Below, in pieces: positions 1 through 5,483 of a DNA stretch of 6,036 nt. Numbering within the stretch: the first letter of the stretch is position 1; the number at the start of each line of letters is the position of its first letter. Both the position numbers and the translations under genes were made by a program. The notes under the pieces were generated by a model that ran no database searches, was not told the DNA's origin, and saw only the letters and a program-made list of their open reading frames with translations. Source of the DNA: Gemmatimonadota bacterium (GTDB lineage: Bacteria; Gemmatimonadota; Gemmatimonadetes; Longimicrobiales; Gaopeijiaceae); contig JAHHMJ010000546.1 of assembly GCA_018678395.1 (NCBI GenBank), positions 1 through 6,036 on the forward strand, read 5' to 3'.

Positions 1-366
1 CTCGAGGAGCGCGTGGAGTCCACCGTTCACCGGGTCGCGGACTCCGACGACGAGTCGCCGGATCCGCGCCCAGCGCAGGGCGCCGCAGCACATGGCGCAC
101 GGCTCGGCCGTGGTGACCAGGGTGCAATCGGACAGGTCCGTGCTCTGGCGGAGGGCCGCGAGTGTCCGAATGACCTGGACTTCGGCGTGCGCCGTCGGAT
201 CGTGGAGTCCACGGACCCGGTTGCCTTCCACGGCGACGATCTCGTCACCGATCACCAGGGCGGCGCCGTAGGGATGGCCCTCTCCCTCGTCGGTAACCCG
301 GCGGGCCGCCTGCACCGCCTGGTCGAGGGCGCGCTCAATGATCGGGCTGGTCAGCCATTCGTTCAC
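1..366 (-). CDS. Nucleoside/cytidine-type deaminase, zinc-dependent, C-terminus cut by the window edge
   Basis: A member of the cytidine deaminase-like superfamily (the GuaD, TadA and CMP/dCMP deaminase group), which hydrolytically removes an amino group from a base using a zinc-bound water. The 122 visible residues carry both zinc motifs. The first is DPTAHAE, with His60 as ligand and Glu62 as proton shuttle; the second is TAEPCAMCCGAL, with Cys90 and Cys93 as ligands. An HPYGAALV stretch near residues 31-38 matches the family's substrate-pocket strand, and WARIRRLVVGVRDP follows the second motif as usual. The frame is open to base 1, so perhaps 30-40 residues are missing. The start is GTG at 366, which overlaps the stop of the upstream DoxX-like gene as GTGA, with AGAGGAC about 9 nt upstream. 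The substrate (guanine, adenosine in tRNA, cytosine) cannot be decided because the specificity-determining C-terminus is missing. Confidence 0.9.
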   Translation of the reverse strand, partial: MNEWLTSPIIERALDQAVQAARRVTDEGEGHPYGAALVIGDEIVAVEGNRVRGLHDPTAHAEVQVIRTLAALRQSTDLSDCTLVTTAEPCAMCCGALRWARIRRLVVGVRDPVNGGLHALLE

Positions 367-770
367 GACGACCGTCCTCTCGGCTGGGTCACCCGCCACG
401 CCCACACGATGAGAAGCGCCTGGAGCGGCAGCCGCGCCCAGCGCCCCCAGACCGGTATCTCGGGCCAGATGGAGGGGTCGATCGCCATCCACACGTTGGC
501 CGGGAAGACGCCCAGCAGGACGGCGATCGCGAACAGGCCGCCGGCCCGGCGGGTGCGCGGAGTCAACACGAGGACGCCCGCCGCCACTTCGCAGACGCCG
601 CTCAGGAGGATCAGCGCTTCGTGCCATGGCAGCCAGGGCGGCATGATGCGCAGATAGAAGTCGGGATTGACGAAATGCGCGACGCCCGCCGCGACCATGA
701 AGAGGCCGAAGACGAGGGCCCCGGGCGAGCGGGGCCGGTCCGAGGCGCCGCGGTGATGTGCGTCGAGCAT
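363..770 (-). CDS. DoxX-like four-helix inner-membrane protein
   Basis: A 135-residue integral membrane protein of the DoxX/DoxD-like family. It has four hydrophobic segments near residues 16-33, 50-69, 77-96 and 112-127. The family-typical pattern is visible: GVAHFVNPDFY after helix 1, a Pro/Trp-rich loop (MPPWLPWH), then a helix with an E-x-x-x-G-x-x-V pattern (CEVAAGVLVL) and a charged turn (TPRTRRAGG). Length and topology fit the family. DoxX relatives have been linked to quinone- or thiosulfate-associated redox and to oxidative stress complexes, but many members have no known role, so no reaction is assigned. The ATG at 770 is well supported by AGAGGA (779-784 on the minus strand) 8 nt upstream. 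The stop overlaps the deaminase start by 4 nt, which implies translational coupling. It is divergent from the VOC gene, with a 159 bp gap. Confidence 0.88.
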   Translation of the reverse strand: MLDAHHRGASDRPRSPGALVFGLFMVAAGVAHFVNPDFYLRIMPPWLPWHEALILLSGVCEVAAGVLVLTPRTRRAGGLFAIAVLLGVFPANVWMAIDPSIWPEIPVWGRWARLPLQALLIVWAWRVTQPRGRSS

Positions 771-929
771 CGTGGATGTCCTCTCAGGGCGCGGTGAGCT
801 CCCGTCGAGTCACCCGGGGTCCGCGGCGGAGTTCCAGCGACTGCATTGCCCCGGCGTTGTGGCGTCGCACCGTCCGGCGTGGTAATGAGGGAGTGCAGAC
901 TTTCCCCCAGCTCGACCGAGAGCGGTGCC

Positions 930-1364
930 ATGCCCGGAACCCCCGCCGCCACAACCGCGACGATCATTCCCACCCTTCGCTACGCCGACGCCCCGGCCGC
1001 CGTCGATTGGCTGTGCAGGGCATTCGGCTTTCGGCGGCACCTCGTCGTGCCGGACGGCTCGGGCGGCATCGCACATGCTCAGCTCCTGTTCGGCAACGGC
1101 ATGATCATGCTCGGATCGGCCCGGGACGACGAGTTCGGCCAGCTTCAGGCGCCCGGGGAGCGGGTCACCCAGAGCCCCTACATCGTGGTTGCCGACGCGG
1201 ACGCCCATCACGCGGGTGCGGCCGCAGCCGGCGCCGAGATCGTCATGGAACCGACCGATCAGGACTACGGCGGCCGCCTCTACTCCTGTCGGGACCCCGA
1301 AGGAAACCTCTGGAACTTCGGCAGCTACGACCCGTGGGCGGACGTCGCCGGGGATGCCGGTTGA
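930..1364 (+). CDS. VOC family protein (glyoxalase/bleomycin-resistance/PhnB-like fold)
   Basis: A 144-residue single-domain vicinal oxygen chelate protein. The two beta-alpha-beta-beta-beta halves are recognisable. The first opens with IIPTLRYADAPAAVDWLCRAFGF (residues 12-34; the P-x-L-x-Y and W-L-x-x-A-F-G-F pattern is typical) and continues to the HAQLLFGNGMIMLGS strands (49-63). The second runs from SPYIVVADADAHHAGA (82-97) to YGGRLYSCRDPEGNLWNFGSY (113-133), containing the usual D-P-E/D-G-N/H-x-W ending. Such proteins include glyoxalases, antibiotic-binding proteins and dioxygenase-like enzymes; nothing here fixes the substrate. The ATG at 930 was chosen because homology begins almost at once. 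An in-frame ATG at 885 would add 15 residues without family character. The ribosome binding site is weak (GAGAGCGG about 8 nt upstream). It stands alone, with a 111 bp gap before the next gene on the strand. Confidence 0.87.
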   Translation: MPGTPAATTATIIPTLRYADAPAAVDWLCRAFGFRRHLVVPDGSGGIAHAQLLFGNGMIMLGSARDDEFGQLQAPGERVTQSPYIVVADADAHHAGAAAAGAEIVMEPTDQDYGGRLYSCRDPEGNLWNFGSYDPWADVAGDAG

Positions 1365-1387
1365 GGCCACGGGGTGCTTGGGCGGAA

Positions 1388-1410
1388 CCAGGACGGGTCG
1401 GACCCACTGG
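1388..1410. repeat. Imperfect palindrome between the VOC and lipoprotein genes
   Basis: Outer arms CCAG (1388-1391) and CTGG (1407-1410) enclose inner arms GGGTC (1395-1399) and GACCC (1401-1405) around a central G. As RNA it could form a GGGT/ACCC stem with a CGG loop plus the outer stem. No T-run follows, so a classical intrinsic terminator is unlikely. An operator, or a chance GC-rich palindrome, are the alternatives. Confidence 0.3.
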
Positions 1411-1431
1411 CCGTTCGCTGACTCCGGCGTC

Positions 1432-1437
1432 TACCTT
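1432..1437 (+). promoter_or_regulatory. Possible -10 element (TACCTT) for the histidine-rich lipoprotein gene
   Basis: TACCTT keeps the T, A and final T of TATAAT and lies 38 nt before the chosen ATG, a reasonable leader length. No good -35 hexamer is visible at the right spacing (CTGGCC or TGGCCG is the nearest). This is a weak, position-based call. Confidence 0.2.
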
Positions 1438-1466
1438 CGCATCGCCCCGATTCTGTCTCGAATCCC

Positions 1467-1472
1467 GAGGTG
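1467..1472 (+). promoter_or_regulatory. Shine-Dalgarno GAGGTG deciding the lipoprotein start
   Basis: GAGGTG pairs fully with the anti-Shine-Dalgarno core and ends 3 nt before the ATG at 1476. An in-frame GTG at 1470 lies inside this element, so it is a less likely start; ATG 1476 is preferred. Confidence 0.6.
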
Positions 1473-1475
1473 TCC

Positions 1476-1952
1476 ATGCGTATGCTCCAGGTCATCGCCC
1501 TCGCCCCGCTCCTGTTCGCGTCGGGTTGCGCGGACGGTGAGACGACCCAGCGTCAGGCCGAGGTCGCCGAGGCCGGCAGCATGGTCATGCCCTTCGACCT
1601 CGATCGGAGCACGCACATCTTCGAGAAGACGGACTTCGGCGGGATTCAGGTGGTGGCGTCCGACGACGGTGATGTCGAGCAACTCCGTTTGATTCGCGAC
1701 CATCTGGCCGAAGAGGCCGAGCGCTTTTCGCAGGGCGACTTTCACGATCCCGCCATGATCCACGGCGACGACATGGCGGGGATGCATGCTCTCGTGATGG
1801 GCCACGATCGGATCACCATCACCTATCGCGACGTGGACCGCGGCGGTGAGATCCGGTGGGAGTCCGAGGACCTGGATTTGATCCAGGCGATCCACGACTG
1901 GTTCGACGCCCAGGTCAGTGACCACGGCGAGCACGCGCAAGCGCACCGGTGA
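1476..1952 (+). CDS. Histidine-rich predicted lipoprotein of a conserved family of unknown function
   Basis: A 158-residue exported protein. Residues 1-18 form a short lipoprotein-type signal peptide (MRML, hydrophobic core, then FASGC with Cys18 as the likely lipidated residue; Ala at -3 is acceptable but not the usual Leu). The mature part has the pattern FEKTDFGGIQVV (about 49-60), IRDHLAEEAERFSQGDFHDP (about 73-92), IHGDDMAGMHALV, ITITYRDVDRGGEI and a C-terminal IHDWFDAQVSDHGEHA. From memory, this whole pattern recurs in a widespread bacterial family of small exported proteins, some of which carry the misleading database name aspartate carbamoyltransferase; no ATCase fold or active-site motif is visible here. 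Nine or more His with many Asp/Glu suggest metal binding, which is inference. The gene ends 136 bp before the OmpA-like gene on the same strand. Confidence 0.8.
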   Translation: MRMLQVIALAPLLFASGCADGETTQRQAEVAEAGSMVMPFDLDRSTHIFEKTDFGGIQVVASDDGDVEQLRLIRDHLAEEAERFSQGDFHDPAMIHGDDMAGMHALVMGHDRITITYRDVDRGGEIRWESEDLDLIQAIHDWFDAQVSDHGEHAQAHR

Positions 1953-2044
1953 ACGTCTCGCTCCCGCCGCTTCGAGACCCTCCGAGCGCCCGGACCCGCC
2001 GCCTCATGATCCCCGTCGCAGCCCGATTCCGAATAGTCTGGTGC

Positions 2045-2063
2045 CGGGTCGCCCGCCGACCCG
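2045..2063. repeat. Perfect 7-bp inverted repeat in the OmpA-like gene leader
   Basis: CGGGTCG (2045-2051) and CGACCCG (2057-2063) are exact reverse complements separated by CCCGC. It ends 25 nt before the ATG at 2089. Only a short TTT (2071-2073) follows, which is weak for a terminator of the upstream gene. It could be a leader hairpin or a regulator site. The arm resembles that of the palindrome at 1388-1410. Confidence 0.4.
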
Positions 2064-2088
2064 CGGGCTATTTCACCGGGGGATCGAG

Positions 2089-2994
2089 ATGCGACAGGAG
2101 CAGAGTTGGTTCAGCCTCGAGGGCACGGCGGAGGATCCGTCGCTCGTAGGACAGGTCTTCTTTCCCTTCGACTCCGATAGACTCGATGGTCGGGACCGGA
2201 ATACGATGAACCGGTTGGCCAAGAGTCTCGAGGGTTCCCTCGAGAGAAAGCGGGTCGAGCTCTGGTTCGTGGGTTTCGCCGATCAGCGGGGCGCTGTCGG
2301 CTACAATCAGAAGCTGGGTATGCGTCGCGCTCGTGCCGTGAAGGGGTACGTCGACCGGTTGTTGGGACGGGCGAGGTACCCGCTGTACTCGTCGAAGGAC
2401 GCTCTCAGCATCGGAGAGGCGAAGGCGGCGCAGGGGAGGGTTTCGGGGGCCCGGATGGCGTTGGATCGACGTGTCGACATCTACTCCAACTTCTCGCCCC
2501 TGCGCCGGATCCGCGTCCCGACGCTCCACGTGGAAGTGCAGATGGCGCGGCGCTTCAGCCATCGCAGGTTCTCCTACACCAAGGGCAAGTCCCAGCATTC
2601 GATGCGTACACCGGATCCGGGTGGAGACGCCATCGCGAATCTGGTCCGCCACTGGTTCCAACCAATGGGCACTATCCACAAGACCGGCCGCGAACTTCAC
2701 GAGGCGCGCAGGATCGTGACCGTCCGCGCCACCGACCGCGTCAATCGGGTGATCCTCAAGACCGATGCAGGGGTGCGGAAGAGCCCGGTCTTCGAGATGG
2801 AGGCCTCGAACACGGCCGTGGACTACGAGTGGGGCCCTCCGAAGGACGTCGTGACGGTTCGGTGGGAACGGCGCCAGAAGACGATCAAGGGGCTGCTGGG
2901 AAAGGACGTCAACGAGGAACGATCGGTCGAGACTATCCTGCTGTCTCGCGACGAGGTCGGGGGCGACCCGCTCATATTCCCACCGGATCCCTAG
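2089..2994 (+). CDS. OmpA-like domain protein with unrecognised C-terminal region and no signal peptide
   Basis: A 301-residue protein. Residues about 20-134 resemble the OmpA C-terminal peptidoglycan-binding fold: VFFPFDSDRLD (first strand), GFADQRGAVGYNQKLGMRRARAV (62-84), then ALDRRVDIY (125-132). Asp65 and Arg80 sit where the family holds diaminopimelate of peptidoglycan. Residues 135-301 form a basic, probably beta-rich region that I do not recognise. The oddity is localisation: the ATG at 2089 (GGGGGA 5 nt upstream) gives a polar N-terminus, and extending in frame to 1918 adds only a Pro/Arg-rich stretch with no signal peptide. It may therefore stay in the cytoplasm, leave by a non-Sec route, or use the fold for something else. 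GC in sampled lines is near 60%, below the proBA region (about 70%), which hints at different origin or weaker codon selection. Confidence 0.75.
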   Translation: MRQEQSWFSLEGTAEDPSLVGQVFFPFDSDRLDGRDRNTMNRLAKSLEGSLERKRVELWFVGFADQRGAVGYNQKLGMRRARAVKGYVDRLLGRARYPLYSSKDALSIGEAKAAQGRVSGARMALDRRVDIYSNFSPLRRIRVPTLHVEVQMARRFSHRRFSYTKGKSQHSMRTPDPGGDAIANLVRHWFQPMGTIHKTGRELHEARRIVTVRATDRVNRVILKTDAGVRKSPVFEMEASNTAVDYEWGPPKDVVTVRWERRQKTIKGLLGKDVNEERSVETILLSRDEVGGDPLIFPPDP

Positions 2995-3004
2995 GGAATC
3001 CGAC

Positions 3005-3526
3005 TCAGCAGTCCCCGCCGCCGTAGGCCGCGTTGGGCCGGCAGTCCCAGCGGTTTCGCCGCACGTCCCAGATCCAGAGGTCGCCCGGTTCCATGACGAC
3101 GTCGGCCGTCTCGAGCATGCGGGGCCTGCGCGACGCCTCCCACCCGGGCGCCTCGTTCTGCGTGGCTGGATCGAAGTTGTCGGCCGAGGCCAACTCGATT
3201 CGCAGGAAATAGCGGCCCGGGAGCTGGACGCTCTGGGTGCAGAAACGCGTCACGCGGCCTTGCCGGGCCTCACCGAGCCGGATGCCGTCGCCCATGCGGT
3301 CGTATCCGGTGAAGATGCCCGAGACGCCCTCCTTGGGACGCCGCTCCGAATCGACCAGGTAGACCCGCTCCATCGTGCCGGCGCCGCCCTGGCGGTTGTC
3401 GATGTCGACGCAGGCGAGGGCCAGCTCGGGATCGAAGGCTTCGGATTCGGGGCTGCCACCCGAGGAGGCGCAGGCCGCGAACAGAAGGGCGGCGCCGAGG
3501 GTGGCCACGCCGGCGAATCGGGGCAT
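3005..3526 (-). CDS. Predicted lipoprotein, beta-rich, unknown function
   Basis: A 173-residue exported protein. The signal peptide MPRF plus a hydrophobic core ends in LLFAAC, making Cys19 the predicted lipidated residue, followed by a Ser/Gly/Glu linker. The mature domain has VDIDNRQGG (40-48), VYLVDSERR (55-63), a run of alternating strands, and ends with EPGDLWIWDVRRNRWDC (146-162). Four further cysteines (39, 96, 162, 173) could form two disulfides in the periplasm. The order N-terminal V-x-N strand, VYLV, and a late PGD-x-x-x-W strand recalls small beta-sandwich lipoproteins common in Gemmatimonadota, a resemblance from memory. The ATG at 3526 has GGAG 8 nt upstream. It is the only gene behind the promoter at 3564-3594 and ends 10 bp from the convergent OmpA-like gene. 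Confidence 0.82.
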   Translation of the reverse strand: MPRFAGVATLGAALLFAACASSGGSPESEAFDPELALACVDIDNRQGGAGTMERVYLVDSERRPKEGVSGIFTGYDRMGDGIRLGEARQGRVTRFCTQSVQLPGRYFLRIELASADNFDPATQNEAPGWEASRRPRMLETADVVMEPGDLWIWDVRRNRWDCRPNAAYGGGDC

Positions 3527-3563
3527 CGGGGAGACTCCGGGAAGAGACGACAGGTCCGTTTCG

Positions 3564-3594
3564 TTTATACGCCTGCGGCGCCGGAGAGTGTCAT
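3564..3594 (-). promoter_or_regulatory. Sigma-70-like promoter for the lipoprotein gene at 3005-3526
   Basis: Read on the minus strand, ATGACA (3589-3594) resembles TTGACA and TATAAA (3564-3569) matches five of six bases of TATAAT, with a 19 bp spacer, slightly long. A start near 3557 would give a leader of about 30 nt. The AT-rich block stands out in a GC-rich intergenic region, and it separates this gene from the proBA-DinB operon. Confidence 0.45.
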
Positions 3595-3649
3595 CCCCGC
3601 CACGGAGTGCGAGGGTGCGGCGGCGAGTGAAGCGCGCGCCGGAACTCGC

Positions 3650-4159
3650 TCAACCCGGCCGGAAGCCCTCGGGGTTGTCGCCGAACCCCCACAGGAATGG
3701 CGGCTCAGCGCCGCAGGCTCGCACGTAGGCGAACAGCTGCCCCCGGTGGTGCAGCAGCTCTTCGTTGAGAATCACCATGGCGAAGGTGCCATTCAGCTGC
3801 ATGCCCCAGGGGTTCTCCACCCCTCCGGACAGCTGCTCGTCGCCGACCTTCGCGATGGCGGCGTCGGCGCGGGCCCAGCAGTCACGTGCGAACGCGATCA
3901 CGTCGTCCTTGGTCGTGAGACCGCTCGCGACGGTGTCTTCTCCCCCCTCATCGGCTCCGATCGTACCCGAGGCCACACCCTCGGCAATGTCGCGCAGGAT
4001 CGAGCCCGAAGTGTGCACCACCAACTGCGCTGGAGTGCGCATGTCGGCGATCGGGTTCTGGTGGAACTGGTCGGCCGGGATCGCGTCGAGGACGCGGAGG
4101 TAGATGCCGTACTTCTGGCGCATGTGGTCCCACATGCCGTCGAGCCACTGTCTGTTCAC
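3650..4159 (-). CDS. DinB/YfiT-like four-helix-bundle protein (putative metal-dependent)
   Basis: A 169-residue protein of the DinB superfamily, whose members include bacillithiol- and mycothiol-dependent transferases and many uncharacterised stress-linked proteins. Family marks are the N-terminal helix WLDGMWDHMRQKYGIYLRVL (5-24), a helix-2 His in LVVHTSGSI (His49), and the hallmark HHRGQLFAYVRACG (137-150), here within NEELLHHRGQL. In most relatives the metal triad is one His in helix 2 plus two in an H-x3-H segment. Here Glu134 sits where the first His of that segment is usually found, so binding may be altered (inference). The GTG at 4159 was chosen: no other start lies nearby in frame upstream, and ATG 4135 would cut into helix 1. 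The ribosome binding site is poor. It lies 37 bp after the proA stop in the same direction, probably read with proBA. The thiol cosubstrate, if any, is unknown. Confidence 0.82.
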   Translation of the reverse strand: MNRQWLDGMWDHMRQKYGIYLRVLDAIPADQFHQNPIADMRTPAQLVVHTSGSILRDIAEGVASGTIGADEGGEDTVASGLTTKDDVIAFARDCWARADAAIAKVGDEQLSGGVENPWGMQLNGTFAMVILNEELLHHRGQLFAYVRACGAEPPFLWGFGDNPEGFRPG

Positions 4160-4200
4160 GGGGATGATCCGGGTTGGGAGGGGGGAGTGGGGCTGCTCAT
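4156..4200 (-). other. 14-codon mini-frame bridging proA and the DinB-like gene
   Basis: An ATG at 4200 overlaps the proA stop as ATGA and opens a 14-codon frame, [14 protein letters not shown]. Its own stop overlaps the GTG start of the DinB-like gene as GTGA. Four-nt overlaps on both sides would allow a ribosome to reinitiate twice without leaving the message, which could explain the weak ribosome binding site of the downstream gene. The peptide itself, rich in Pro and Ser, looks non-functional. Chance is a real alternative. Confidence 0.25.
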
Positions 4201-5483
4201 GGCCGTACCTGCCCGTCGCCGCGCACGACCCACTTGTACGAGGTGAGTTCGGGGAGCGCCATGGGCCCGCGCGCATGGAGCTTCTGGGTACTGATGCCGA
4301 TCTCGGCGCCCATGCCGAATTGGCCGCCGTCGGTGAAGGCGGTCGAGGTGTTGGCGTAGACCGCGGCGGCGTCCACGCCGTTCAGGAACGCCTCGAGCAC
4401 CTCGGGATCCTCGGCGATCACCGCCTCGGAGTGCTTCGAGGAGTGGCGGTGGATGTGCTCGAGTGCGTCGCTGAGATCCGCGACCACGCGCACCGCGAGC
4501 TTCATGGCGAGGAACTCGCGCCCGAAATGCTCGGGCGCAGCGGCGTGGAGTGGCCCGGCGTAGACTCCCTCCAGGGCCGCGTAGGCCTCCGGGTCCGCGA
4601 AGACCTCGGCCCCGTGGTCCGTGCCGAGCTCTTCGAGCAGCGTCGGCAGGACGTCGGTCAGGTCGCGGTGGACGAGCAGGGTGTCGAGCGCGTTGCACAC
4701 GCTGACCCGTCGCGCCTTGGCGTTCGTCACGATGGCACGGGCCTTCTCGACGTCGGCGCTGGCGTCGACGTACGTGTGGACGATCCCGGCGCCCGTCTCG
4801 ATGAGGGGAACGCGCGCATGGTCGCGGACGAAATCGATGAGACCACGTGAGCCTCGCGGGATGGCGAGGTCGACGTACTCGACGGCGTCGAGCACGTGGG
4901 GCAGCACGTCGCGTTCGGGAGAGGTCAGGAACACCGCCCCGGGATCGATGCCGTGATCCTCCAGCACCGTGTGGACGATGCGCACGATCGCGGCGTTGCT
5001 GTCGCGGGCATCGCGGCTGCCTTTCAACACGCAGGCGTTCCCGCTGCGAAGACAGAGAGCCACGACGTCGAAGGTGACGTTCGGGCGCGACTCGAAGATC
5101 ACGGCGATCACTCCGATCGGAACCCGGATCTTCGTTAGGTGGAGCCCGTTGTCGAGATGCCGTGCTTCGAGCACTTCGCCGAGCGGTGTGGGCAGGCGCG
5201 CGACCCGACGCAGATCCGCGGCGATCGCCTGGAGACGCCCCTCGTCGAGCAGGAGCCGGTCGTAGCGGGGATCAGCCGGATCCATGCGCTCCAGGTCCGC
5301 GGCGTTGGCGGCCAGGATTTCGGGTGCAGCCGCGACGGCCGCGTCCGCCAGCGCCTCGAGGATCGCCGTGGTCCGACCGGGGTCGAGCGCGGCGAGCTCA
5401 CGCGCCGCCGCGCGGGCTGCGTTCAGCCCTCGCTCGAGGTCGGCGGGCCGAGTGGGGTCAGTCGACGAGGTAGAGATAGTCAC
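4197..5483 (-). CDS. proA: Glutamate-5-semialdehyde dehydrogenase (gamma-glutamyl phosphate reductase)
   Basis: Second enzyme of proline synthesis from glutamate: it reduces gamma-glutamyl phosphate with NADPH to glutamate-5-semialdehyde, which cyclises to pyrroline-5-carboxylate. It is a cytoplasmic aldehyde-dehydrogenase-fold protein of 428 residues, the usual length. Clear signatures are [20 protein letters not shown] (121-140), the nucleotide-binding segment [15 protein letters not shown] (145-159), [12 protein letters not shown] (208-219), [13 protein letters not shown] (228-240), the catalytic [17 protein letters not shown] with Cys263, and the C-terminal [19 protein letters not shown]. 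All expected motifs are intact. The GTG at 5483 overlaps the proB stop by 26 nt; no other start occurs in the N-terminal region, and no strong Shine-Dalgarno is seen, so translational coupling to proB is likely. It shares the transcript with proB and probably with the DinB-like gene. Confidence 0.97.
   Translation of the reverse strand: MTISTSSTDPTRPADLERGLNAARAAARELAALDPGRTTAILEALADAAVAAAPEILAANAADLERMDPADPRYDRLLLDEGRLQAIAADLRRVARLPTPLGEVLEARHLDNGLHLTKIRVPIGVIAVIFESRPNVTFDVVALCLRSGNACVLKGSRDARDSNAAIVRIVHTVLEDHGIDPGAVFLTSPERDVLPHVLDAVEYVDLAIPRGSRGLIDFVRDHARVPLIETGAGIVHTYVDASADVEKARAIVTNAKARRVSVCNALDTLLVHRDLTDVLPTLLEELGTDHGAEVFADPEAYAALEGVYAGPLHAAAPEHFGREFLAMKLAVRVVADLSDALEHIHRHSSKHSEAVIAEDPEVLEAFLNGVDAAAVYANTSTAFTDGGQFGMGAEIGISTQKLHARGPMALPELTSYKWVVRGDGQVRP

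Noticed and set aside
13..657. Plus-strand open frame of 214 codons at the left end
   Set aside because: It is antisense to the deaminase and DoxX-like genes, both of which have clear family motifs.
880..888. TGGTAATGA as an extended -10 promoter for the VOC gene
   Set aside because: Only TG and the first two bases of the hexamer agree, and no -35 element is at a suitable distance.
2985..3001. Palindrome CCCTAGGG with GGAT/ATCC flanks at the convergent gene ends, as a bidirectional terminator
   Set aside because: The perfect part is a self-complementary 8-mer that leaves almost no loop, the flanks need a bulge, and no T-run follows on either strand.
3595..3649. Intrinsic terminator after the DinB-like gene
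   Set aside because: Only short GC-rich complementarity (GGCG/CGCC) is present, without a stable stem or T-tract.
3260..4246. Long plus-strand open frame of 328 codons
   Set aside because: It runs antisense across the lipoprotein and DinB-like genes, has no family motifs, and its composition is that of a GC-rich shadow frame.
4104..4850. Plus-strand open frame of 248 codons opposite proA
   Set aside because: It is antisense to the unmistakable proA gene, and its sequence is a mirror of the proA codons without any domain.
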